The notes: generated from the sequence alone by a model not told the origin. A stretch of DNA of 8,731 bases from GCA-2732805 sp964516605 (GCA_964516605.1 CAZFAA010000073.1:1-8731); one strand, 5' to 3'; shown: positions 1 to 5,306, numbered from the stretch's first letter. Made by a program: numbers and translations.

Positions 1-1058
1 TAGAGTTGCTGTGAAATAGCGTTTAGTTGTAATGTCTCGAGCCCGCGTGCAAACTCAATACCTTTTAATTTTTTTTCTTTCAGTACCTGTGTATCAATAT
101 GCTCTATTGCATGCAGCGCTTTTTTTAATGCGATTCTATGGTCTGTGCCATATAGCAAAACCAACAATTCAATGAGGTGATCAAAGCGTTGTTTGCGTCG
201 CAATGCATCGGCATTTTTTAAAAACTGTAGCACAGTGCGTGCATCTTTCGGGTTTAATTGTGAGTAGGGCTCGGATAATAAGAGCAGTGCTTTAGCTAAA
301 TCCTGATATTCGCTAGGCACTTTATAGCGTCTGCACAGTGTCTGAATGGCTTCAAGATCGAGTTGACTGAGCAGTAATGCAAAGCGTTGCGTGCTGTTTA
401 AGTTTGGATGATTCAGATGAGCAGTGTTTTTAGGTAACTCAGGAAAGAGAATGGTTTGTGCTCCGCACTCTTGTAACACATCGAAAAAACGTTGTGGTGC
501 GGCTTCATTTAAAGCACGCTTGAGTTCTTGCCAAACACGTTCGCTGACCAATGCATCCACTTCACCTTGCGCTACCATATCGCGCATCAGCAATATGGTT
601 TGCGAGTCAACACTGAAATCAGGTAGTTTTGCAGCAAAACGCGCTAAACGTAAAATACGCACAGGATCTTCTGCAAAGGCAGGTGAGACGTGACGCAAGC
701 ATTTTTTAGCTAAATCATCTTGTCCGTGATAGGGGTCAATCAATTGACCTGCCGCATCTTGTGCCATAGCATTAATTGTTAAATCACGACGTTTTAAATC
801 TTCTTCTAGTGTGACAGCAGGATCTGCGTGGAAGGCAAAACCTTTATAACCTTTGGCTGTTTTGCGTTCTGTGCGCGCTAACGCATATTCTTCGTGGGTA
901 ATTGGATGTAAAAAGACCGGAAAATCTTTACCTACAGCTTGATAGCCTAGGGCTAGCATTTCATCTTGCGAACTGCCGACCACCACCCAATCACGCTCTG
1001 TAACGGGTAATCCTAATAATGCATCACGCACGGCGCCACCAACGAGGTAGATTTGCAA
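1..1058 (-). CDS. cca: CCA-adding tRNA nucleotidyltransferase, HD-less type, 3' end outside window
   Basis: Class II nucleotidyltransferase that adds or repairs the 3' CCA of tRNA from CTP and ATP. Reading the minus strand gives 352 uninterrupted codons up to the window edge. The N-terminus has the nucleotide-binding loop LVGGAVRDALLG (about residues 4-15), followed by the catalytic-type ERDWVVVG. Further on are the RRDLTINAMA motif and EDPVRILRLARFAAK, both characteristic of bacterial CCA enzymes. Where the E. coli enzyme has its metal-dependent HD phosphohydrolase domain, no HD pair is visible, only a shortened helical region (RFALLLSQLDLEAIQTL). This fits the shorter HD-less subfamily known in several gammaproteobacteria. 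The last visible residues, FARGLETLQLNAISQQL, resemble the usual C-terminus, so little is missing. The start is a TTG with AAGGA seven bases upstream (1066-1070); no better ATG precedes it. The gene is divergent from psd. Confidence 0.95.
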   Translation of the reverse strand, partial: MQIYLVGGAVRDALLGLPVTERDWVVVGSSQDEMLALGYQAVGKDFPVFLHPITHEEYALARTERKTAKGYKGFAFHADPAVTLEEDLKRRDLTINAMAQDAAGQLIDPYHGQDDLAKKCLRHVSPAFAEDPVRILRLARFAAKLPDFSVDSQTILLMRDMVAQGEVDALVSERVWQELKRALNEAAPQRFFDVLQECGAQTILFPELPKNTAHLNHPNLNSTQRFALLLSQLDLEAIQTLCRRYKVPSEYQDLAKALLLLSEPYSQLNPKDARTVLQFLKNADALRRKQRFDHLIELLVLLYGTDHRIALKKALHAIEHIDTQVLKEKKLKGIEFARGLETLQLNAISQQL

Positions 1059-1089
1059 TAGCTTATCCTTAAAAATAGTAAGACAGTAG

Positions 1090-1118
1090 ATGGTAAACGA
1101 TAATGTTTCAGCGGTAAA
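1090..1118 (-). promoter_or_regulatory. weak candidate sigma70 promoter for cca
   Basis: On the minus strand TTTACC (1113-1118) is followed 17 bases later by TACCAT (1090-1095), about 30 bases upstream of the TTG start. Spacing is ideal but the hexamers match consensus only partly. This is a candidate only; no better pair was found in the spacer. Confidence 0.3.
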
Positions 1119-1133
1119 TGCAGTGAGCGCCCA

Positions 1134-1162
1134 TTTACGATTTAGGCGTTAGTCTATATACT
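1134..1162 (+). promoter_or_regulatory. sigma70-type promoter for psd, abutting the start codon
   Basis: TTTACG (1134-1139), a 17-base spacer and TATACT (1157-1162) form a good sigma70-type promoter. The expected transcription start is near 1168-1170, directly in front of the psd ATG at 1171. No Shine-Dalgarno sequence lies between the -10 box and the ATG. This suggests a leaderless or nearly leaderless mRNA, unless a second promoter lies further upstream. Confidence 0.5.
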
Positions 1163-1170
1163 CATGCCCT

Positions 1171-2004
1171 ATGAAATTGTATTTACAAAAATTGATTCCA
1201 CAGCACGCATTGTCACGTTTTATGGGCGTTTTGGGTAACTGCACCTATAAGCACTATAAAAATTGGATGATTAAAACATTCATTAAATCCTATGATGTCG
1301 ATATGTCACAAGCTTTAGAAGAAGATCCAACACAGTATGCAAATTTTAATGCATTTTTTACGCGTCAATTAAAGCCGAGTGCACGTGATTTTGCAAAACC
1401 TGCTGGTAGTTTTTTATCGCCAGCAGATGGCTTTATCAGTGAATTTGGCGTGATTCAAAACGGTCAATTATTGCAAGCTAAACGTGATTTTTACTCATTA
1501 GAGCGCTTGGTCGCTGACCAAACGATGGCGGCTGATTTCCAAGATGGTTCTTTCCTTACTGTTTATTTATCACCTAAAGATTATCATCGCGTACACATGC
1601 CGGTGAGCGGTGAGCTCAAGTCGATGACGTATATTCCAGGATCATTATTTTCTGTGAATGATGAGGCAGTTGCTGGTATTTCAGGGCTATTTGCACGTAA
1701 TGAACGAGTCGTTTGCTACTTTAAAACTGCTTATGGACCTATGGCCGTAATTTTAGTTGGAGCTATGATTGTCGCAGGTATTCATACCGTTTGGGCGGGA
1801 CGAGTTGCTCCAGCAAAACAGCGTAGAATCAGCTCGCAACAGTATGCGGATCGCGCTATGGTACTGGAGCGAGGTGATGAAATGGGTTTTTTTGAAATGG
1901 GTTCGACGGCGATTGTGCTCTTTGCAAAAGGTGCGATGCAGTTTGCCGAGACCTTGCAGGTGGGTAATGCGATTCGAGTGGGGGATTTAATTGGTGTAGC
2001 TTGA
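1171..2004 (+). CDS. psd: Phosphatidylserine decarboxylase proenzyme
   Basis: Makes phosphatidylethanolamine by decarboxylating phosphatidylserine at the cytoplasmic membrane. The 277-residue product is a proenzyme that cleaves itself to create a pyruvoyl group. The catalytic elements are all visible: Asp86 in SPADG, His142 in YHRVHMP, and the self-cleavage site Gly244-Ser245-Thr246 within EMGST. They correspond to the known Asp-His-Ser autoproteolysis triad of E. coli Psd. Cleavage would give a beta chain of 244 residues and a small alpha chain of 33. Most bacterial enzymes read LGST at the site; here it is MGST, a conservative change. The protein is shorter than the E. coli enzyme, mainly at the termini, and appears complete. 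The start lacks a Shine-Dalgarno sequence (see promoter). The gene stands alone, divergent from cca. Confidence 0.97.
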   Translation: MKLYLQKLIPQHALSRFMGVLGNCTYKHYKNWMIKTFIKSYDVDMSQALEEDPTQYANFNAFFTRQLKPSARDFAKPAGSFLSPADGFISEFGVIQNGQLLQAKRDFYSLERLVADQTMAADFQDGSFLTVYLSPKDYHRVHMPVSGELKSMTYIPGSLFSVNDEAVAGISGLFARNERVVCYFKTAYGPMAVILVGAMIVAGIHTVWAGRVAPAKQRRISSQQYADRAMVLERGDEMGFFEMGSTAIVLFAKGAMQFAETLQVGNAIRVGDLIGVA

Positions 2005-2009
2005 GTTTA

Positions 2010-2030
2010 CTATTTAAAAATAGATCTTTT
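2010..2030 (+). terminator. weak possible terminator after psd
   Basis: Six bases after the psd stop, CTATTT and AAATAG (2010-2023) can pair around a two-base loop and are followed by ATCTTTT. The stem is entirely AT-rich apart from its closing pair and the loop is too tight for comfort, so it would be a poor intrinsic terminator. No better candidate was seen before the next gene. Confidence 0.25.
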
Positions 2031-2109
2031 GAGCGAAAAACAACGAAACCTTCCCTTTGAAATACTCCGATCATGAGTGATTCTTATTCCTTTTTAACCT
2101 TGTCCGCGT

Positions 2110-2130
2110 GCGATGTCACAATCGCTGTGA
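2110..2130 (+). repeat. overlapping small inverted repeats in the psd downstream spacer
   Basis: GCGAT (2110-2114) pairs with ATCGC (2121-2125), while TCACA (2116-2120) pairs with TGTGA (2126-2130). The two five-base stems share bases and exclude each other as hairpins. No function can be assigned; they lie about 110 bases before the next start codon. Confidence 0.35.
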
Positions 2131-2149
2131 AATTGCTTTATATCAAATC

Positions 2150-2190
2150 TGTTACATCTGCCCTTTGGTCCTGTCATCTTAATGTTACAT
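2150..2190 (+). promoter_or_regulatory. direct repeat TGTTACAT upstream of small exported-protein gene
   Basis: The octamer TGTTACAT occurs at 2150-2157 and again at 2183-2190, 33 bases apart, about three helical turns, so both copies face the same side of the DNA. They lie just upstream of the AT-rich -10-like element of the next gene. This arrangement would suit a transcription activator, but the factor is not identified. Confidence 0.35.
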
Positions 2191-2211
2191 TTTCTGTGTA
2201 AAGTGGCCCCA

Positions 2212-2217
2212 TATAAA
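2212..2217 (+). promoter_or_regulatory. possible -10 element for the 2239 gene
   Basis: TATAAA lies 22 bases before the ATG, leaving room for a short leader that contains GAAGAG as ribosome binding site (2225-2230). No convincing -35 hexamer is found at 16-18 bases, so if this promoter is used it may need an activator. Confidence 0.3.
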
Positions 2218-2238
2218 AACGGGTGAAGAGATAAAAAG

Positions 2239-2511
2239 ATGGCATTATTAAGTAAAAAAATGAAGGCTGTATGCCTAGGTTTAGTGGGATTATCCACTCT
2301 ATTAGCGTTACCAGTGAGCTCTTTTGCAGATTGTTGGAATTGCTGGCGTCCACATCCTGCATGGGGGCCTAATCATCAGTGGCATCCAGCGGGCCGTTGG
2401 GCGCGTGACCGTGATTGCCGGCGGGTTTTTTCGCAACGTTATTGTCGAAATAATCGAGGTTGGCAGCAATGTTACACTGTACAAAGAGTACGTTTTATCT
2501 GTGTGTACTAA
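2239..2511 (+). CDS. Small secreted cysteine-rich protein of unknown function
   Basis: I do not recognise the family. The 90-residue product begins with a classical signal peptide: Lys6-Lys7 and Lys9, a hydrophobic core (about 10-26) and a likely signal peptidase I site after SSFA at Ala30. The mature part of about 60 residues is rich in Trp, Arg and aromatic residues and has six cysteines (32, 35, 60, 69, 78, 88), an even number that would allow three disulfides in the periplasm. It opens with a DCWNCW motif and is strongly basic. GAAGAG eight bases before the ATG supports the start; Met8 is a less well supported alternative. It is followed 57 bases later by a second small exported-protein gene on the same strand, so the two may be co-expressed. 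The regular signal peptide and good ribosome site make a real gene likely. Confidence 0.75.
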   Translation: MALLSKKMKAVCLGLVGLSTLLALPVSSFADCWNCWRPHPAWGPNHQWHPAGRWARDRDCRRVFSQRYCRNNRGWQQCYTVQRVRFICVY

Positions 2512-2568
2512 TTTGCCAAATTAGAGTAAAGTGATCGCGATAAATTTTATTGAGTGAGGTAACTGAAG

Positions 2569-2775
2569 ATGAGTATTAAAAATAATTGGAAAATGCTGTT
2601 AATTGCTGTTGTAGGTTTAACGGGTACATCACTGTTGTCTGGCTGTGTGGTCACACCGTTGCCTGGCCCAGTTGTTTATCATCGCAACTATTGTTATTGG
2701 CATAATTGCTACTGCCGTTGGCACGGTTGTTATTATAATGGCCGTCGTTATTACCGTCGTGTTTACTGGGGCTAG
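2569..2775 (+). CDS. Small Tyr/His/Cys-rich lipoprotein with heptapeptide repeats, unknown function
   Basis: I do not recognise the family. The 68-residue product has a lipoprotein signal: Lys4 and Lys8, a hydrophobic stretch and the lipobox LLSGC with the lipidated Cys26. Val at +2 rather than Asp predicts delivery to the outer membrane. The mature chain is only 43 residues. Residues 37-64 are four seven-residue units with the pattern aromatic-His-x-Cys-Tyr-x-x (starting YHRNYCY, WHNCYCR, WHGCYYN, GRRYYRR). This region contains nine tyrosines if Tyr66 just after it is counted, three histidines at exact seven-residue spacing (38, 45, 52) and four cysteines (42, 47, 49, 54). His/Cys density suggests metal binding or disulfides; that is inference. 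GAGGT eight bases before the ATG (2556-2560) is a good ribosome site. Confidence 0.75.
   Translation: MSIKNNWKMLLIAVVGLTGTSLLSGCVVTPLPGPVVYHRNYCYWHNCYCRWHGCYYNGRRYYRRVYWG
2677..2760 (+). repeat. four degenerate 21-bp units encoding heptapeptides
   Basis: Four consecutive 21-base units in frame (starting 2677, 2698, 2719, 2740) encode related heptapeptides in the lipoprotein. Position 5 of every unit is Tyr and position 2 is His in the first three. The DNA has diverged more than the protein pattern, pointing to an old duplication kept by selection on the peptide, or to convergence on composition. Confidence 0.6.
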
Positions 2776-2981
2776 TAGTCACGCTGTTTTCCAAAAGCCT
2801 GATAATTTTTGAGCATAAAGCCACCTTATTGGGCATCTTAAATGCCGATACCATGTCAGACCTCCTCACAGTTTTATCATAGAGGCGGTCTGACTTATTA
2901 CAAATACCGCTTTCAGGTCTAGTAATAGGCAGGAACCGCTCACAAATTAATGTTATGGTTAAGCTCTAAAAAGCGGCGGGA
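2776..2981. other. convergent intergenic spacer
   Basis: No coding region is supported between the lipoprotein stop and the stop of the opposing membrane-protein gene. It contains a short hairpin GGCAT/ATGCC (2832-2836 with 2842-2846), the large hairpin at 2855-2894 and two ACCGCT copies (2907-2912, 2935-2940). No T-rich tract follows any of these, so transcription termination here is not explained by a classical intrinsic terminator. Confidence 0.5.
2855..2894. repeat. strong inverted repeat / hairpin, 13-base arms
   Basis: Arms 2855-2867 and 2882-2894 are reverse complements with a single mismatch (position 2863 against 2886), around a 14-base loop. The outer eight bases (GTCAGACC with GGTCTGAC) pair perfectly. 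It lies between converging genes and may act as a bidirectional transcription end or RNA stabiliser, but no U-tract follows on either strand. It could also be a short dispersed palindromic element. Confidence 0.7.
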
Positions 2982-3692
2982 TCAAGGTGTTTCTGTGTAT
3001 GCCGGCAGCAGTGCCTCCTCATCATTATGACTAGGGTCATCTTGATGACTAGGGTCATCTTGGCTATATGTCGGCAGTCCGTCACCACCATCGTTAGTAA
3101 CAGTACCAGTATCAGTACCCTGACTTTGAGTAGCAAAAATACTGGTAGCGATCCTACCCGTATGAGTCTCGCCATATGTCGGCAGTACGTCACCACCACC
3201 GTTAGTAACAATAACAGTACCAGTACCAGTACCCTGAGGTTGATTAGCAAAAATACTGGTATTGACAACGGTATCGATCCCACCCGCGATGGCAATCTGT
3301 GGGCGCCGACTCTCTACAGTACCTTTTAATTCCTGTAGTATGGTACTTAACAGATCAATATTCTGAACAGTCCATCGAGTCTTACCCAAGTGTTTTTGGA
3401 CTTCTCTTAATTCGTTTATTAATGCCAGTGCATACAAACCTTGATCTTCTTGCTTACCTAAGCAGTATGAGGTCAGCAATACCAATCCATACAAAATGGG
3501 CAGCCCCAACATAGGTACAGCTAATACTAGGGTACGTGCATATTCGCTTGCACTTATGTTGCCCTCTTTACCTTGCTGCACTAATGACACCAAAGCTGAA
3601 ACTAAAGCGCCGAACGTTATAGCGCAAGTTAGAAAAGGAAATATAAAAGTTTGGTTTTTTTTTGGCTGCAAATTTTCAAAAAGTCGTTGCAT
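2982..3692 (-). CDS. Two-pass membrane protein with repetitive tail carrying three LPxY motifs; possible host-directed protein
   Basis: I do not recognise the family. With the start chosen here the product has 236 residues. Two hydrophobic segments (about 15-38 and 53-79) form a hairpin in the membrane; there is no cleavable signal peptide. A helical region (about 83-128) follows, then a hydrophilic Gly/Thr/Asp-rich tail. The tail has two copies of a roughly 28-residue repeat (145-173 and 183-209), each starting TSIFA and ending LPTY, then QDDPSH twice (211-222), and ends with DEEALLPAYTETP. The motifs LPTY (170-173, 206-209) and LPAY (229-232) resemble the PY motifs bound by eukaryotic WW domains, and DEEALL resembles an acidic dileucine sorting signal. 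The ATG at 3692 is preceded by GGGAG at eight bases; upstream in-frame TTG (3740) and ATG (3725) lack ribosome sites and overlap the promoter. Confidence 0.7.
   Translation of the reverse strand: MQRLFENLQPKKNQTFIFPFLTCAITFGALVSALVSLVQQGKEGNISASEYARTLVLAVPMLGLPILYGLVLLTSYCLGKQEDQGLYALALINELREVQKHLGKTRWTVQNIDLLSTILQELKGTVESRRPQIAIAGGIDTVVNTSIFANQPQGTGTGTVIVTNGGGDVLPTYGETHTGRIATSIFATQSQGTDTGTVTNDGGDGLPTYSQDDPSHQDDPSHNDEEALLPAYTETP
3027..3062. repeat. perfect 2 x 18-bp tandem repeat
   Basis: Positions 3027-3044 and 3045-3062 are identical 18-base units. On the minus strand each encodes QDDPSH, so copy number can change without breaking the frame. Each unit also contains ATGAC/GTCAT as a small inverted repeat with a four-base loop. 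Confidence 0.95.
3066..3261. repeat. imperfect long direct repeat inside the membrane-protein gene
   Basis: Unit 3066-3147 and unit 3174-3261 start with ATATGTCGGCAGT and end with GCAAAAATACTGGTA, with close similarity between. The second is six bases longer, at a run of TACCAG/TAACAG hexamers. The frame is kept. On the protein level this is the TSIFA...LPTY duplication. Confidence 0.9.
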
Positions 3693-3723
3693 ATTTACTA
3701 CTCCCACTATATTTAGCGTCGGC

Positions 3724-3753
3724 ATACTAACAAGAAACAATTACTTTTGTCTA
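3724..3753 (-). promoter_or_regulatory. candidate sigma70 promoter for the LPxY membrane-protein gene
   Basis: On the minus strand TAGACA (3748-3753) is followed by an 18-base spacer and TAGTAT (3724-3729). Transcription would begin near 3717, leaving a leader of about 25 bases with the GGGAG ribosome site before the ATG at 3692. This also argues against the upstream ATG at 3725. Confidence 0.45.
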
Positions 3754-3756
3754 GTG

Positions 3757-3766
3757 TCTGGCCAGA
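3757..3766. promoter_or_regulatory. 10-bp perfect palindrome next to the -35 box, possible operator
   Basis: TCTGGCCAGA is a perfect palindrome four bases upstream of the -35 hexamer on the minus strand. Its position would suit a regulator binding site. No known factor is assigned. Confidence 0.3.
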
Positions 3767-3803
3767 ATTATGACTGATTATTCTTTGAAGCGTATACTAT
3801 CGG

Positions 3804-4730
3804 CTAACACTGTTGCCAATCAAAACACACAACATCTTTTATGGCAGGGTTATGGGTTAATAGCATGAGCAATCGATCCAAACCTACTGCAACCCCTGCA
3901 CAATCTGGCATGCCACGGCGTAATGCGTCAATCAAGAAATAATCGATTGTCGGTACTCGTAATCCCAGTGCACGACGTTTCTGTTGATCCGCTTCAAAAC
4001 GTTGTTGCTGCTCTGTGCTATCGGTTAATTCATGAAAGCCATTGGCCAGTTCATACCCTTTGTAATAGAGCTCAAAACGTTCGGCCACAGGGGGAGTGTC
4101 GCGACGAATTTTGGCGAGTACTGCTTGTGAGGGCGGAAAATCATAAATGAACATAGGCCGCTGTTGCCCAATTTGGGGTTCAATCACCTCGCTTAAAATC
4201 ACCTGTAATGCTGTGTCATGATCGATATCGGTGATGCCTGGTAGCAGATTGTGTTGTTGAATGTAATTGAGGGCCGTTTCTAAATCACACATCAGAGGAT
4301 CAATCTGCGTGAATTCTAAAAAACAATCGCGATAGGATTGTTTGGCTGCAGGCGGTGTCATTAAAAGTAGCTGAATTAATTCATTCAATTCCTGCATTAG
4401 CATATGATGATCAAACCCCGGACGGTACCATTCGAGCATGGTAAATTCTGGATTATGGCGTGAGCCCGCTTCTTCATGACGAAATGCTTTGCAGATTTGA
4501 AAAATAGGTCCGCTACCTGCGCACAGCAAGCGTTTCATGCAATATTCAGGCGAGGTTTGTAAAAAACGATTTTGCGCCGCGCTAATACCTTCTATATGCA
4601 CATCGGTAATAGTATGTGAACACAACAGCGGTGTTTCAACTTCCACAACACCGCGTTCGTCAAAAAAATTCCGAATATCACGATACAGGTTTGCGCGTGC
4701 TCGCAGCTTATTCTTTAACGCGGCTGGCAT
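3804..4730 (-). CDS. epmA: EF-P--(R)-beta-lysine ligase EpmA (GenX/PoxA)
   Basis: Class II lysyl-tRNA synthetase paralogue that activates (R)-beta-lysine and attaches it to Lys34 of elongation factor P. The 308-residue product matches E. coli EpmA through the chain: TSPEYCMKRLL, motif 2 in FRHEE and the HNPEFTMLEWYRP segment (about 92-104), the AERFELYYKGYELANGFHELTD block and motif 3, GVAVGLDRL (about 279-287). The Ala in GVAVG, where lysyl-tRNA synthetase has Gly, marks EpmA rather than LysRS, as does the missing N-terminal anticodon-binding domain. The ATG start overlaps the last 23 bases of efp; a GTG two codons upstream (4736) is possible. Neither has a strong ribosome site, so translational coupling to efp is likely. 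The EpmB gene, which supplies beta-lysine, is not in the window. Confidence 0.95.
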   Translation of the reverse strand: MPAALKNKLRARANLYRDIRNFFDERGVVEVETPLLCSHTITDVHIEGISAAQNRFLQTSPEYCMKRLLCAGSGPIFQICKAFRHEEAGSRHNPEFTMLEWYRPGFDHHMLMQELNELIQLLLMTPPAAKQSYRDCFLEFTQIDPLMCDLETALNYIQQHNLLPGITDIDHDTALQVILSEVIEPQIGQQRPMFIYDFPPSQAVLAKIRRDTPPVAERFELYYKGYELANGFHELTDSTEQQQRFEADQQKRRALGLRVPTIDYFLIDALRRGMPDCAGVAVGLDRLLMLLTHNPAIKDVVCFDWQQC

Positions 4731-5277
4731 ATTCACCCGTGCGGGTATCCACTTTTATTACTTCACCCTGAGCAATAAACAATGGTACGCGTACCACCGC
4801 ACCTGTTTCCAATGTTGCAGGTTTGCTGCCACCACTGACAGTATCACCGCGCACGCCAGGGTCAGTTTCAATAATTTTAAGTTCCACAAAGTTGGGCGCT
4901 TGAACGCTCAATGGCTCGCCGTTATATAAGGTGATGTCACACAGGCTTTGTTCTTTCAGCCATTGCTTGGCCTCACCAATAATGTGTTCATCCACGGAAT
5001 ATTGTTCAAAAGAAGTGGGGTGCATGAAATGCCAGAATTCACCGTCATAATAAAGGTATTGCATTTGTGCATCGACAACATCGGCACCAGGTAAGGATTC
5101 CCCTGATTTAAACGTACGTTCCAGTACACGACCCGTTTTAAGATTGCGTAATTTCACGCGATTAAATGCTTGGCCCTTTCCAGGTTTTACAAATTCATTC
5201 TCGATGATGCTGCATGGGTCGCCATCTAACATGAGTTTTAACCCGTTTTTAAATTCACTTGTGCTGAAAATGGCCAT
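4708..5277 (-). CDS. efp: Elongation factor P
   Basis: Binds between the ribosomal P and E sites and relieves stalling at consecutive prolines. The 189-residue product is of normal length and has the three-domain layout: KOW-like N-terminal domain (about 1-64) followed by two OB domains. Lys34 sits in the loop VKPGKGQAF, which matches the E. coli beta-lysylation site. The C-terminal domain has the family signature region TDPGVRGDTVSGGSKPA (about 139-155). The ATG is preceded by AGAGGA, a strong ribosome site at five to six bases. An extended -10 promoter lies in front and the upstream gene ends in a strong terminator, so efp heads its own transcript, with epmA overlapping its 3' end. Confidence 0.98.
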   Translation of the reverse strand: MAIFSTSEFKNGLKLMLDGDPCSIIENEFVKPGKGQAFNRVKLRNLKTGRVLERTFKSGESLPGADVVDAQMQYLYYDGEFWHFMHPTSFEQYSVDEHIIGEAKQWLKEQSLCDITLYNGEPLSVQAPNFVELKIIETDPGVRGDTVSGGSKPATLETGAVVRVPLFIAQGEVIKVDTRTGEYASRVKE

Positions 5278-5306
5278 ATTGGTCCTCTAAAATTATGGTT
5301 ATGATT

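Noticed and set aside
424..693. Plus-strand open frame of 89 codons
   Set aside because: It lies antisense to cca, whose motifs are certain, and its translation has no recognisable features.
2113..2130. CRP-like site from TCACA and TGTGA
   Set aside because: The half-sites are in the opposite order to the CRP consensus (TGTGA-N6-TCACA) and the spacer is five.
2855..2894. Terminal inverted repeats of an insertion sequence or a classical terminator
   Set aside because: The arms are only 14 bases apart with no transposase or target duplication, and no T-tract follows on either strand.
3027..3261. CRISPR or other array from the repeats
   Set aside because: The repeats are in frame within a coding sequence, are only two copies per type, and have no regular unique spacers.
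3027..3329. Plus-strand open frame of 100 codons with Ser/Thr-rich repeats
   Set aside because: It is the antisense reading of the repeat-rich tail of the minus-strand membrane protein; it has no ribosome site, and its repetitive look is inherited from the other strand.
3693..3740. N-terminal extension of the LPxY protein to TTG 3740 or ATG 3725
   Set aside because: Neither has a Shine-Dalgarno sequence and the region holds the likely -10 box; ATG 3692 has GGGAG at the right distance.
3804..4730. Lysyl-tRNA synthetase
   Set aside because: There is no anticodon-binding domain, the motif 3 region has Ala where LysRS has Gly, and the gene overlaps efp.
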